Below, piece by piece: positions 41,741-53,618 of a stretch of 64,000 bases of DNA. The stretch spans positions 33,882,783-33,946,782 of the forward strand of contig OX359250.1 in NCBI GenBank assembly GCA_947179485.1, written 5' to 3'. Numbering within the stretch: the stretch's first letter is position 1; each line of letters begins with the position of its first letter. A model generated the notes under the pieces. The model ran no database searches, was not told where the DNA came from, and was given only the letters and a program-made list of their open reading frames with translations. The position numbers were made by a program, and so were the translations under genes. Source of the stretch: Allacma fusca (Eukaryota > Arthropoda > Collembola > Symphypleona > Sminthuridae).

Positions 41741-41770
41741 CCAGCCTTATAGTAATATATTGCGTTTTCT

Positions 41771-42686
41771 TAAAATTACTTCTATATTTCAGGTAACAAA
41801 CGGCTAATTAATTAATTATAGAAAATAAAAGGAAGTTATTCTAGAGAATATTAAGGACTGTAGTTACAATGCGATGTTGTGTATGAGTGTCGGAGTCCTG
41901 GCTGCGATATTTTATTGTATCCTATTCCATCAGACTGGAGTCAGCTAGCTGGCCGCGTGTACACCGGAGGGAAGATCCCACGTTGTTACAGCTGGGCATT
42001 GACCCGGCCGTGACCTTTTGTCACATAAACCAGCAGCCCCTACAGCTGTGTTGAATCCCATTCAACCGTGGCTTTGGCAGCCTGGAGCCAGGACCTTATT
42101 TTAACACACAAATTGTACAGGCTTGGGAGCCATATCTAGCTAGAGTCCTCACTGCTGTGCAGTCAGTGAAGAAGTGAGTCGGCTGTCGTAAGGCTGTAGC
42201 TCGTAAACCATACACTCACAACCTGGATGCCCTGGTAATAATTGTACCTCACCACACTTAACCCACGAATCATAACCCCAACTCATATTAACTGGACAGT
42301 TACATCCATGAACGTAAGAAAACGTCGTACATGATTATTTTTCATTCATTTATGTTTTGGTCAGTATATGATTTAAATGACTATTTAAATGTTCTCGCTT
42401 CATATGTATCTGAAAACCTTATACTAATGAATGACAGAAAAAGATGTGTAGGTTTTTTAATGGTTCTTGTAATGACAGTGAACCTTTTTACCTGTACTAA
42501 AGCTAAGCTATGTCTACTTCACATTCGACTTAAACACTATCCTAATTTACAATTAATTTAACTTAATAATTATTCGTATTTTGCTAATTTTTCAACTTTA
42601 TACTATCGGTGCTAACTAACTAATGAATCGGTGCAAGTTGTAGGGGCCAAGGCCAAATCGACCAATAAATTATCTAACTAATTATG
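41771..42686. other. Spacer with an inverted retroposon tail
   Basis: No gene. At about 42610-42680 an inverted relative of the 35100 tail is present (gtaggggccaaggccaaatc, then gaccaataaattatctaact). A C/G-richer patch at 41930-42070 is unexplained. Confidence 0.45.
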
Positions 42687-42977
42687 TGTACTAGTGCAGG
42701 TATGCAAAGTACATTTAAAATAATTTTGCATAACTTTTGGACATGAGTATTGTGTTGGTATTTAAGTAATCATAATAGTGATGTTAAGTTATTGGGGATA
42801 TTGGCATGCACATTCCACGCGTTCTATGTGACAGAGCAAACATAAATGTAAGCCAAAGAGGCAGTCACACTTCATCTCTCAAGCTGTTAAGATATCTTAA
42901 TAAAGGTACTCGTTCTAGTAGACTGGATTGCGAACATTATTGATTTCAGGCATAATACATGGTAGCAGCGGTGGGAT
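42687..42977 (+). repeat. 5' LTR and primer site of a Ty3/gypsy element
   Basis: LTR proposed at 42687-42959 (TGTACTA to TAATACA, near-inverted ends), containing AATAAAGG near its end. It is directly followed by TGGTAGCAGCGGTGGGAT (42960-42977), a TGG-type primer site. The right LTR is missing from the window, so the left boundary is an estimate. Confidence 0.6.
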
Positions 42978-43035
42978 CTGGTAAAAGTATCAGGCTCCGC
43001 AGTGTTAAAATAATAATTGTTTTAACATTAACTCA

Positions 43036-44251
43036 ATGGGAATGGATATTCGTCCTCCTGAGCAGTTCACCTATTCCGCACCATCGGAATGGCCGAACTG
43101 GAAACGACGCTTCGAGCGATTTATGAAGTGCCTTAAAGTCAGTACAAATGAAAGTAAACTCCATAGATTGATTTATTTTATGGGAGATCCAGCGGATGAT
43201 ATTTTACAAACGTTTGGACTTGACGACGCTGACCAGAAAGATTATGTTAAAGTGACTGAAAAGTTTGATTCGTATTTTATGGGCCGTAAAAATGTCATTT
43301 ATGAACGTGCACGATTTAACTCACGAGTGCAACTTGAGGGTGAGCCCATTGATGATTTCCTCACAGATCTACACAGACTGTCACAACACTGAATACAAGG
43401 ATCTGCAGGATGATTTGATCCGAGATCGAATTGTGGTAGGAGCTGCGGATGGCAAATTGTCTGAAAAACTTCAGCTAGAACCGGACCTTACTCTCGAGAA
43501 AGCCATAACAATGGTGCGTGCTTACGAGTCCGTTCGAAAACAGCAAGCAGACTTGCAAAAGACATCTGCTGTGCATAGAGTGAAAGGTGAAAACTTCCGG
43601 GGAAAAGACAACGGCAACTCTGGTGATAACAAGGGAAATCAAAATAAGGGGAAATGGTGCTGTTTCAAATGCGGGGGAACTAAAACACATACAAAGGATA
43701 AATGTCCTGCTAATTATTCCCAGTGTAATATTTGTAAGAGAAAAGGACATTGGGCCAGAGTATGTAAAAATGCTCAAAAAGTAAAAGGAGATACTGGCAG
43801 CACGACAAGAGTCGAGTGTGTGAGCGAGGAATATGCTTTCTTGGGTGCAGTGTCAACTAAGGACAATGCAACTGCACGCCGATGGTCAGCGGAAATTAAA
43901 ATTGGAAAAACTCCGCTGCAGATGAAATTAGACCCGGTAGCAGAGGTGACCGTGATTCCGTATGAATTTTATGATAAACAATTGAAGCAAATAAAGTTGG
44001 AAAAATCCGATAGGAAATTGTTTGGTCCAGGTCACAGCATGTTAGCCACAATGGGTATGTTTAAAGGGAATTTGTCTTATAAGAATGAAAAACTGGAAAC
44101 AAATATCTATGTAGTTGAAAACCTGGAGAAAGCATTGTTAGGAGTTGATGAATGTGAAGCATTGGGTCTTTTCAAACGAATTTACTCCATCACTGAGTTG
44201 AAATCATCAGTACAACCCCATAAGGAATTTCCTAAGTTATTTCAGGGATAA
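43036..44251 (+). pseudogene. Gag and protease of the truncated gypsy element
   Basis: Frame 43036-43392 (ATG, MGMDIRPPEQFTYSAPSEW) is a capsid domain with WPNWKRRFERFMKC; it ends at a TGA caused by a one-base shift at about 43390. The next phase continues with DDLIRDRIVVGAADGKL and two knuckles, CCFKCGGTKTHTKDKC and CNICKRKGHWARVC. The protease active site reads KLDPVAEVTVIP, so the usual D-T/S-G-A loop is changed to DPVA and the enzyme must be dead. The frame ends at 44251. Confidence 0.85.
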
Positions 44252-46148
44252 GCCAAATGGAAGGGGAATATACCATTAAATTGAATGATAACGCTAAGCC
44301 ATATGCACTAAGTCAACCAAGACGCGTCCCGCTAGCTTTAATGAGCAAGCTTAAAGAAGCACTTGACAAAATGCTGGAGATGGGAGTAATTGAGAAGGTT
44401 AATGAGCCTACTTAATGGTGTGCACCTCGTGTATGTGTAACGAAAACCAATGGGGTGACTTTACAGAACTTAATAAATCTGTGCAGAGAGAAAACTATCC
44501 TATGCCTATTGTAGAACACTCTTTAGCAAAAATGGCTGGAGCAGTGATGTTTTCTAAACTTGACCAAAATAATGGATTTTGGCAAGCTAAATTAAATGCA
44601 AATTCGAAATTACTGACAACATTCATTACACCATTCGGAAGATACTACTATCTACGTGTTCCTTTTGGTATATCATCGGCTCCTGAATATTTTAACAAGC
44701 ATGTATCTGAAATTTTACTTGAATTGCCTGGCGTGTGCAATCACACCGACGATACTTGCGTTTGGGGAAAGTCTGTCGATGAACATGACGAAAACTTGAG
44801 ACGAGTACTGAGAAAATTTCAAGAAAAGGGAATCACATTAAATCCCACAAAATGTGCGTTCGGAGTAACAGAAATTCGATTTTTGGGTCACAGGATTAAT
44901 ACAACGGGAATCCACATTGACACGGAAAAGCTACAGGCTATTGCAGATATGAAAATTCCTAAGGATGAGCCAGAGGTGAGAAGTTTCATTGGATTTGTAA
45001 CTTATTTGGCCAGGTTCATTCCAAATCTATCATCAATTCTTGCTCCCCTGAATAATTTACTAAATAAAGAATTTCATTGGGGAGAGGCGGAACAAAAATC
45101 ATTTGAAGCGGTAATAAAAATCCTGACTTCGAGACCCACACTTGCTATCTTTGATTTAAATAAACACACTGTAGTGTCAGTTGATTCATCATCCTATGGT
45201 CTTGGTGTCATACTTCGTCAAGTACAAAATGACCAAACTGTCCGAGTTGTAACTTGCGCTTCCCGTACTTTGACCAAAACGGAAAGAGGTTATGCACAAA
45301 CTGAAAAGGAAGCATTGGCTTGTGCTTGGGGCTGTTAGCGATTTATTGACTTTATTACAGGCATCCAATTTACACTGGAGACTGACCATAAACCGTTGTT
45401 ATCCATTATGAAAACCAAATTGTTGGATGAACTTAGTCCAAGGTTACAGAGGTTTCGAATGCGCTTGATGAGGTATACGTACAATATTGTATACGTTCCG
45501 GGTAAAGAGTTAATCCCAGCTGATGTGCTATCTCGAAAACCCTTGGATAATCTTGACAAAAGTGACTTGGAAGAGGAAATGGAAGCGCAGGTTAGTATGT
45601 TAATGTCAAACATTCCTGCTTCCGAGAAAAAGATTCAAGAAATTTTTGAAGCGCAACTACTCGATCCGGTATGCAGTAAATTGCATAAATATATATGCGA
45701 AGGTTGGCCAAAGGTAAAAATGTTAGACAATGATATGAAACAATTTTTCGTGGTGCGTGATGATTTAAACATACAACAAGGTATAATCATGCGAAATTGT
45801 AGAATTCTGATTCCACATAAACTACGACATGACATTCTTCAGAGAATACATGCTGGCCACTTAGGAATAACTAAGTGTAGAGCCAGAGCAAAGGAATCAG
45901 TGTGGTGGCCTGGTATTTCTGGGCAAATTAAAAATATGTGTGAACAATGTACTATATGCGCACAACATAAAGTGAACAGATGTGAGCCTCTCATTCCTTC
46001 TGCATTCCCTTCACGTCCCTGGGAAATTATTGCAATGGACTTATTTTATGAAAACGGGAAATGGTATTTGCTGCTCTGTGACTATTATTCGAGGTATCCA
46101 GAAGTAGCCCTGCTCACATCCTTGAATGATATCACCTCATGCCAATGA
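44252..46148 (+). pseudogene. RT, RNase H and partial integrase of the truncated gypsy element
   Basis: The RT leader is open from about 44258 to a TAA at about 44413. A small deletion follows at about 44452, where the strand before DFTELNKSVQRENYP is missing. The palm has SKLDQNNGFWQA and TDDTCVW (the catalytic pair DD kept). RNase H shows VSVDSSSYGLGV and GYAQTEKEALACAW, then a stop at 45336-45338 and continuation with LQRFRMRLMRYTYNIVY. Integrase has HAGHLGITKCRARAKES, CEQCTICAQHK and the beginning of the core, IIAMDLFYENGKWY, and ends at 46148. Confidence 0.88.
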
Positions 46149-46423
46149 AATTAAATTGATTTGACTGTTTTTGCCATTAAAATATACGCGCAGAAGCGAA
46201 TAACCAGACATTCACATTTGTAAGTTTTCCTTGGCTGCGCTTTCATGCATTTGGAGGGATATTGTGAATATATGCTAGTAATCCGATTTTGGTGCCATGA
46301 AAGTGCCCAAAATCAGGGCATTTTCAAAAGCTGTCCAGTTTTTGGGCATGTGGGCAGGCATTTTGGGCATTTTCAGCTGGGCGGGCAAATACTGCAGGGC
46401 ATTTTCAATCGACATGCCCTAAC
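46149..46423. other. Short spacer with gggcatttt words
   Basis: The sequence between the truncated element and R1 copy 2 repeats gggcattttc/gggcat several times (46310-46420). No gene. Confidence 0.4.
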
Positions 46424-47275
46424 AGTAAGGATGGAATTCTAACCTCAATTGCAGAACTCCCTCGAAGTTGGTTAGCGAATGAATTAAGAAACGCTGAAAC
46501 GAAATGTGGGAAAAGTGTGCGTTGAGACAGTATTGAACATTGAAGAACTGAACATTGAACAGAATTGTAACAGGAGACTTTCATTGTGTCAATCCAAATG
46601 CTTTGTTTATTCAGTTATTAGCAAGTCATATTATAGTAATTTCCAAATCGGAAGAATTGTGCCTCCAAATGTTGTCCAATTATGTATTATTATTCACCTT
46701 TGAACAAATTTGAGGAAAAAGTTTAGGCTTAAACAGATTTTTTTAAATCTTATTTTGTAAAATTAACTTGCACAAAATATTTGAAATTATCTGGTGATAC
46801 TAAATAAATTATTTGAACAAAATTTAGACCCTTTATTTCACTGGATTTCAGACATTATTCAAATTGTCCGAAATTTCAGAACCATTATAAATTAACTTCT
46901 GAAATTATATAGGGGATTTATATAAGTTCTAAGAGTCAAATTTTTAGTGTTCTTATACATTTTTAGAAATTCGTTTCACAAAATATTGATTCATTTGACA
47001 AATGCAGTGACCTTTTGCAGAGAAAACAACAGTATCATTGAAGGTGCGCATTTTGTCACAACCAGCGTCCTTGTATATTTGGAGATAAATTATTGTTACC
47101 AAGAACTGGTTGCCCCATATTTTTAGCATTATCGGAAAAATTGTTTTATATAATTGGTCCCGTTATATCTACTGTCTTTATAGATTAAAACATGCGTTGA
47201 AGGGATTATTGCAAAACACTTTTCTCTTCATTATTCACATAATCGTCAGAGGATCCGTTATAGCGAGTGTAAATT
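46424..47275. repeat. R1 repeat, copy 2 (uninterrupted)
   Basis: Matches 3438-4004 and then 33262-33630 in order, and so is the empty-site relative of the giant insertion. The junction region is at about 46840-46850. Its start is open as SIAELPRSWLANELRNAE, like copy 1. Confidence 0.85.
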
Positions 47276-47987
47276 TCGGACAAAATCTCGAAATACTAGT
47301 AGAAATTTGGTAGGGGTGGAAGGGTATTCGAATTCACCGATTTTTAAACCAAAGTTTCTTCTTTTTTACCGACTAGACTTTTACCGATTTGGCCACCCTT
47401 TAGTTTACATGTGGTCAATGAAGAGCTCATTTTCAAGAATTAACATTGCAAACCAATCAATATCCTGTCGCCCTAAAATTTTGGCGGGGTATTTAAGCAA
47501 AATTGGCGGCATGTTATATTGGCTGGATTTTCGAATTCGCTAAGTTACATGGGCGCCCTCACGAGGGATTGAGAGATCGCTCTCACAAACTGCGAGAGTG
47601 ATGATGAGTACACGATGATTTTACTCGCCCTCAAAGATGCTAAACTGATTTTGCCTATCCTACATCCTACCTATATACATTTAGTTCAGGAGGAGCCTTC
47701 CGTCTCGCCTATTTGTGCAATTGCTAGGGCCTATATCCTAGCCTACAAGTAGGCATTTGCCGCTGCCTAAATTTCTGCCTGTATAGGGTAACCTAAAGTG
47801 GTAGCCCCTTCCTACATGGGACCCTATACTGTAGAATTAAATTATAATTTAATTAAAATTCATAATTACAATTTGTTGTTTTCATTTTAGCTAATTTATT
47901 TTAGACATCTAACATTAGTTTAGAAAAAATATGGTCTATCCCTTGTATACAACAATTATTCAGCAAATTGTTTGTTACTATCATTTG
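47276..47987. other. Spacer, no gene seen
   Basis: Mixed sequence with words like cctacctatatacatttag; no frame, no inverted repeat found. The last eight bases (47980-47987) are the left target duplication of the next element. Confidence 0.4.
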
Positions 47988-49077
47988 CAGGCGCGTAGCC
48001 AAGGGGGGGGGCAAAGGGGGCAATTGCCCCCCCCCCATTCGAAATAAAATACTCTCAAATCACTCAAAAAGTTAAAAATAAATCAGTCCATACCGAGACA
48101 TGCAAACCTTTTTAGTGATTTGACAGTACAATTTTTTTATTTGTAAAAAAAAAATCACTTCGAAACTCAACATATACAGTATTCCATGTAAATATCTGTG
48201 TATAAACAGCATAACTCTAGAATCACCCATGAAATTGGCATGTTTCGTGTGAATGATTTATTATCCACGGCTCCTCCCGTCATTAATTGACCCATCCATA
48301 CGCGCGAAAATCGTATCGCAATGTTTGTCCATTGCGAGAGCAAAGGATTTCTATATCAATAAATTTCTATCGAAATGGAAAAGCATTTCGATACGATTTT
48401 CGCAAGTATGGATGAGTACAGGAAACTTTTGACGGAAAGAAGCCGTGGGCAATAAACCATTCAATAAAGAGACGTTTTGGGTGATTCTAGAGTATATTTT
48501 TATTGTGTTCATCCTTGCTTAGCGGGTGATTTGAATGCATTTCGAAATCTCGATTTCACTTTGACCTTTGCCTCGTCGATTTGACTTCAACCTTCAACGG
48601 CAACAAAAGTATGGTAACAGCGGCTTTAAATATTTTCATATTATAAGCTTTTAGCTTCTGTAACTTACACGCATCGCTTCGAGGGAATTTTTAAGCTGGA
48701 TAGAATTATTAAATTAGTGAATTGTATTTAATTCTTCATTATGAAAAGGTCAAGCACGACTGATATCCACAGTTTTTTTTCGAAGCAAAGACGTGTGTCA
48801 CAGGAACAGTAGGTTAAGCACCAGCTGAAACGATAGAAGCGAACCCAGGTCTCGAAATTCTCCGAAATCGGATCAAGCCCAATTAAAAATCTGGTCCAAA
48901 ATTATTCAAATTTGATGAAATCGTAAAACGTGGAGAATTTTAAAATCTGAAATTCAGTTTGCGAAATTTGATGCGTTTTACATTCGTGAATTGGATTTCC
49001 CATAGAATGTGTCAGTTTACATATGTACGTCCAAATTAATGTTGCCCCCCCTTGGCCAATTCCTGGCTACGCGCCTG
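47988..49077 (+). mobile_element. hAT-type element, 1,090 bp, internally deleted
   Basis: Ends CAGGCGCGTAGCCA at the left and TGGCTACGCGCCTG at the right, with G runs just inside. The 8-bp flanks are atcatttg (47980-47987) and attatttg (49078-49085), equal at 7 of 8. CAG-type ends plus 8-bp duplications define hAT elements. A strong internal palindrome lies at about 48295-48415 (ccatacgcgcgaaaatcgta and tacgattttcgcaagtatgg). It keeps the first codons of a transposase. Confidence 0.85.
48741..48812 (+). pseudogene. Start of a hAT transposase (about 23 codons)
   Basis: ATG at 48741, MKRSSTTDIHSFFSKQRR, then a stop. Many hAT/ZMYM-type transposases start with Lys-Arg and a D-(I/L)-x-x-F-F segment, so this is likely the surviving N-terminus after internal deletion. 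Confidence 0.55.
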
Positions 49078-49085
49078 ATTATTTG

Positions 49086-49652
49086 TATCATATTTTTAAA
49101 CAAACTGATTGTGAGTGCTTCTTCGAAATTAATGGTACTCATGCAATATGTGAAAACTTGTATTGATCGGTCGTATTGCACGTTACAGTTGGTACAAGTA
49201 CAAGCCACCGAGCAATCACTACAATATGTGTAATTATTATATATGTACTTAGTTATGTATGAATATTATTTTGGATGGGAAATCTCAGATGTCCCTGCAG
49301 TGCCCTGATATTCCAACGTTTAAAAATCGTTTTGGTTTGCATTGAGATAAAACTTCCATAACGTGACAATAGTTATGTATATACATCCTGTATATTTGCC
49401 TTCATACAGCGTGTTCTCGTGCTGCCTACGCCTACATATATGCATATATGATGGCCTGTATGTATATTTTCTGCGACAACCAGTGCACCCTAATTTTGCC
49501 TATATTTTTTTCTGAAAATAGCTCGCACCCTATAAATAGGCCTACATGTAGGATTGGCTAGCATCTTTGGGTGCCTTCATAAACATGAAGGTGAGGACCT
49601 ATGGAGAGGATGTGAACGAAAGAGAGAGGCAGAGTAGCTCTCATGACCTTAT
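49086..49652. other. Spacer, no gene seen
   Basis: AT-rich with tatgtatata runs; no support for any gene. Confidence 0.4.
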
Positions 49653-49682
49653 CTTGCCGGTAGTGCATCGCATGGGTCCAGG

Positions 49683-50315
49683 CAGTGGTCGGACTTTGAT
49701 TCATCAATACAATACTCTAGTGCTATTTTTGTACTGTTGCCTTTACCTGTACTGTGCTTTACTATAGTCTGGATATGATAATTGTTTCAATACAATGCTT
49801 TACTTTTGAAAGCACATCGAAATATGTTTCAATACTCTGCTTTACTGCACTAGTTATGCAAAAATAGTCATCAATACTTTGCTTTACTGTACTAGTTATA
49901 CATAAATAGTTATCAATACTGTGCTTTACCCATAGAAGTACGTATATAATCGTCAATATTGTATAACCACAAATATCGCCCGTTCATTCTGCTTTCGTTT
50001 GTCGTTTTAATGTCGTATGCTAAATGTCTAACGTAAGTAGTTCCTCCGTAAATTAACTAGATGGGGTCCTTTGCGTGTATCAATAATTTGCTGTACTTTA
50101 TATGAATTTGTATTATTTATAACAATTCGTTGCTTTGCTTTACTTGTTTTTATTGCTATAGCGGCTTTTCAATACTGTGTCAATAGTTCATGTTATGAAT
50201 AGATGTAGATACTGTACTCTGCTTTATTGACGAAACATAATGATGACGCGTTACTGTACCAATGCTGTACTTTTATCAATACTGTACTAAAAAGTACAGT
50301 ACAGTCCGACCACTG
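49683..50315. mobile_element. hAT-like MITE C nested in A
   Basis: 633 bp. Ends CAGTGGTCGGACT and AGTCCGACCACTG-type inverted copies (cagtccgaccactg). Perfect 8-bp duplication ggtccagg at 49675-49682 and 50316-50323. The interior has 45-60 base repeats with catcaatactttgctttact at about 49790-49940. No coding potential. Confidence 0.92.
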
Positions 50316-50881
50316 GGTCCAGGTCGCACCCGGGTTTTTGGGTTCAGGTCCAGGTTCAGGTTCAGTATGGGTGCATGTATTTCGGACCCAATCATTTTGG
50401 GTCCTTTCGGGGTACAATATTTTATACCCGTGACATCGGGTACAGGATCAGGTTTCGGACCAGGTACAGAGAAAAATCCGTTTTGATTTTACCTGTCAGG
50501 ACCAGGTGTAACACTTAAATGACCTGAACCTGATCACGAAAGACATGAAATGTTTTGGTTCACGGATTGTGAGTTAAAGGCCGGATAATTTCAAGCTTCC
50601 AAGATGATTTCCGGGGATTTTTTCAGGGTGTCCCATGAACCAGTGAACATGCTATCTTATTCATTTTAAATATATTTTGTACCAAATTGTACTTTTAATA
50701 CGCGATAAAATAAAAAAAGTTCTGATTTTCAAGTTCCCAAATATGTTCAGGTCCGGTTCGAAAATACCCGGGTTCAGGTCGTCTTTTGGGTACTTTTTCG
50801 GGTTCAGGTACTAATCAGGTGCGGGTACTGTAAAAACACAATTGGGTCATGCTCAGGATCGAAAAATTTGAACCCGCTAAA

Positions 50882-51562
50882 TAGTGCATCGCATGGGTTC
50901 AGGTCGCACCCGGGTATTTGGGTTCAGGTCCAGGTTCAGGTTCAGTATGGGTGCATGTATTTTGGACCCAATAATTTTGGGTCCTTTCTGGGAACAATAT
51001 TTTTTACCCGTGAAATTGGGTACAGGTTCAGGACCAGGTACAGAGAAAAACCCGTTTTGAATTTACCTGTCAGGACCAGGTGTAACACAAGAAAGACCTG
51101 AACCTGATCACAAAAGACCTGAAATGTTTGGGTTCATTAATTGAAAGTTAAAGGCCGGAGAATTTCAAGCTTCCAAGATGATTTCCATCGCAAAAGCTAT
51201 GGCAGGGTGTCCCAGGAACCAGAAAATTTGCATTCTTATTCATTTTAAATATATTTTGTAATATTTGTACTTTTAATACAAGATAGAATTTTAAAAAAGT
51301 TCGGATTCTCAAGTACCCAAACATGTTCAGGTCCGGTTCAAAAATACACGGGTTCAGGTCGTCTTTTGGGTACTTTTTCGGGTTCAGGTACTAATCAGGT
51401 GCGGGTACTACAAAAATGCAATTGGGTCAGGTTCAGGATCAAAATATTTTAACCTGTTAAATGGGTACATTTTCAGGTACAGGTTCACACTTTTGAGGTA
51501 CCCAAAGTTTGGGTCCAGGTTCAGGTTCAGGTTCGACTGTTTTGAACCCATGCGATGCACTA
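50882..51562. mobile_element. hAT-like MITE B nested in A (same family as A)
   Basis: 681 bp with the same TAGTGCATCGCATGGG ends as A and the same interior. Perfect 8-bp duplication ccgctaaa at 50874-50881 and 51563-51570. The interior shows gcacccgggtatttgggttc and later gggtactttttcgggttcag, both also found in A. Confidence 0.92.
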
Positions 51563-51673
51563 CCGCTAAATGGGTAAATTTGCAGGTACAGGTTCACACT
51601 TTTGAGGTACCCAAAGTTTGGGTCCAGGTACAGGTTCGACTATTTTGAACCCATGCGATGCACTACTTACCGG

Positions 51674-52928
51674 AACCTTTATGCGAAAATCTTACAAACA
51701 TTTTTCAGTAGCAAGCCTAACTCCATAACGCCAACTTCATTGACACTTCACAGTAATCTAACAAGTAACCGTACCCCTATTCTCCATTTGATAGGATGCC
51801 ATTTTATGTGAGCTTAGGTACATGGCCTGGCGCAAAAATCCAAAGATTTAATTTTAAAAAGGTAAAAGGTCCTCCTGTTTATCTTCTTTCTCATGTTAAG
51901 CTCCAGGACAAATGTTAATTTTAGGATGTTGGTCAGACTTGGTAATTTATAACCAAGGACTCTACCTGAGTTTTAGATTTGATTAGCGCTTTTTTGGTAT
52001 TTAATATTACTCTTCTGTGGTTAAGAAACTACTTGTGACTAATATGTAATCTGAGGCTGAGAAAAAAATGAAGTTTTAAAAAAACTAAAACGAAGCTGCT
52101 TTTACGACTTAAAAAGTAAATAAAAAATGAGGTTCTCATTTCACTCTTTTCATAATTCAATTTTTAACTATTTGAACCTGTACCCAGACCCGATGGGTAC
52201 AAAAATGTGTATCCAATACGCACCTGTACCTGCACCCAAATTCCCGGGAAAAACCTGTATCAATGAGGGACAGTATTTTGAATACAGTTGTGTTTATTTC
52301 AACAACAAACTTTTTCGAAATTATTTTTGAACACCAAGTTGTAGGAAATTTTACATTCTAATCTTCTAATATTACTTTCTAAGTTATCCAAAAGTTCCTC
52401 AGGTTTAGTATTGCGGGTATGTATATTAAGAACGGAGATCAACGTTGAGAAAATTGCCATCAGGAGCAAAAACAGCAACTGGGAAACATTCTGATCTTGC
52501 CTTTTTTTCATGAGGAGGGCTGAAGATTCGCTAGCATGTAAATAACCACTATTTAGCCGCCCGTTACAGCGAGATTAGAATGTAAAGTATTTACCAAATA
52601 TGTCTATCAAATCTGGTATTGTCACATGGTCGTCAAATTTTGAATTGCTTTTCAACGAAGTACAAAAATTTCCGTATCTTAATGAGTTTTAAGGAGACTA
52701 TTCTTCGTTTTAAATCAAGTTTTACGTACAATGATTCCCTTGCTTTAATGTGTTTAAAACGATTTGTGAATTTAAACGTCTCCAAAACCTTCTAAATAAT
52801 GCTTGTGTATGCCTGTAATTGTGTAAGACATTTCGACGTGTGTTAGATGTATAAACTTATTTAAATAAACGGAATATATAGTAAACAATTTCAGTGCGAC
52901 ATATGCATTTGTTGTGAAGCTACACATC
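51674..52928. other. AT-rich spacer before the virus-like cluster
   Basis: No gene. A short patch at about 52170-52260 with gggtacaaaaatgtgtatcc is distantly like the A/B interior. No terminal inverted repeat of a Polinton could be found here. A TATA-like gaatatatagt at about 52870 precedes the ATPase ATG by about 55 bases. Confidence 0.4.
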
Positions 52929-53545
52929 ATGGAACTTAACCTAAAAGAAGGCAATTTAATTAACTGTAAAATCCCTCATCCAGCAACAATATCTATAGTA
53001 GGTGTAACAATGGGAGGGAAGACGCATACCACCATGGGAATTGTCGTAACGAAGTTTTCGAAACTCCGCTCGAAAGAGTTATTTGGGTGTATAGCGACTT
53101 TCAAAAGGATTTGTATAAATTGAAAGAAGAAGATAAAAACATAATATTTACAAACAACTTACAAGATATCGAGCACCTAACAAAAGGACCTTGTTTAATT
53201 GTGATTGACGACCAACAAGATACATTTTCAAAATGGGAAAATTTAGAACTTGTTACAAAATATTTTATTAAACACAGTCACCATCGAGGTGCTAGTATTA
53301 TTCTAATTCTCCAAAATCCATTTGTAAAAGGGCTTCGTGATGTCAACCTAAATACTCAAATTTTAATTTTATTTGATAACCCCCGTGACAAAATCATAAC
53401 AAATATCGCTAAACAGATTTGTCCTGGTCAAACTTCATTTTTAACCTCAGCATACAGTAAAGCCGTTACGGGTAAGCAATACGGTTATCTGTATATGGAC
53501 ATGCATCCAAAAAAACCAACGAGGTTATGGCAAGGGGAAACCTAA
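52929..53545 (+). pseudogene. A32/FtsK-type packaging ATPase-like gene, one frameshift
   Basis: ATG at 52929. Near residue 20-35 the P-loop reads SIVGVTMGGKTHT (G-x4-G-K-T). A frameshift at about 53055-53090 moves into the frame 53087-53545, which continues with VYSDFQKDLYKLKEE-type text, the Walker B strand CLIVIDDQQDTFSKW and a later sensor-like block (ASIILILQNPFVKGL, TQILILFDNPRDK). Total length about 205 residues fits the small A32-like ATPases of Polintons and related DNA viruses, which drive genome packaging. No capsid gene is seen beside it. The glycine-rich loop and DD of Walker B are kept, so it is disabled only by the shift. Confidence 0.75.
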
Positions 53546-53618
53546 GAACAAACATTCAAATAAAAAATCCCAAAACTATTATGCAACTACGGATAAGCAC
53601 AGAAGAAGAAACTTGTAG

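Larger units (their letters stand above)
38420..41770 (-). mobile_element. Non-LTR retrotransposon (LINE), jockey/CR1-like, decayed
   Basis: Sense minus. From 5' to 3': PHD-type zinc finger (about 41580-41740), apurinic-type endonuclease (40496-41526), reverse transcriptase (about 38620-40480), short 3' UTR with AATAAAG and a microsatellite end made of ATTAC units (plus-strand tgtaatgtaatgtaatgg at about 38420). Domain order and the short-repeat tail fit the CR1/jockey group. Several frameshifts. No 5' UTR end or target duplication could be fixed. Confidence 0.9.
42687..46148 (+). mobile_element. Truncated Ty3/gypsy LTR retrotransposon
   Basis: LTR, primer site, gag, protease remnant, RT, RNase H and the first part of integrase in the plus direction, stopping inside the integrase core at 46148, after which unrelated sequence begins. 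The RNA-binding knuckles and RT text resemble the K02A2.6/Mag-like group. Broken by several frameshifts and stops. Confidence 0.85.
49661..51665. mobile_element. hAT-like MITE A, host of two later insertions
   Basis: Ends TAGTGCATCGCATGGG and CCCATGCGATGCACTA. Flanks cttgccgg (49653-49660) and cttaccgg (51666-51673) agree at 7 of 8. Its own sequence is only about 675 bp once the two nested elements and their duplications are subtracted, almost the same as related element B (681 bp). The body is built of ggttcaggt/ggtaca words in both orientations and codes for nothing. Confidence 0.88.
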
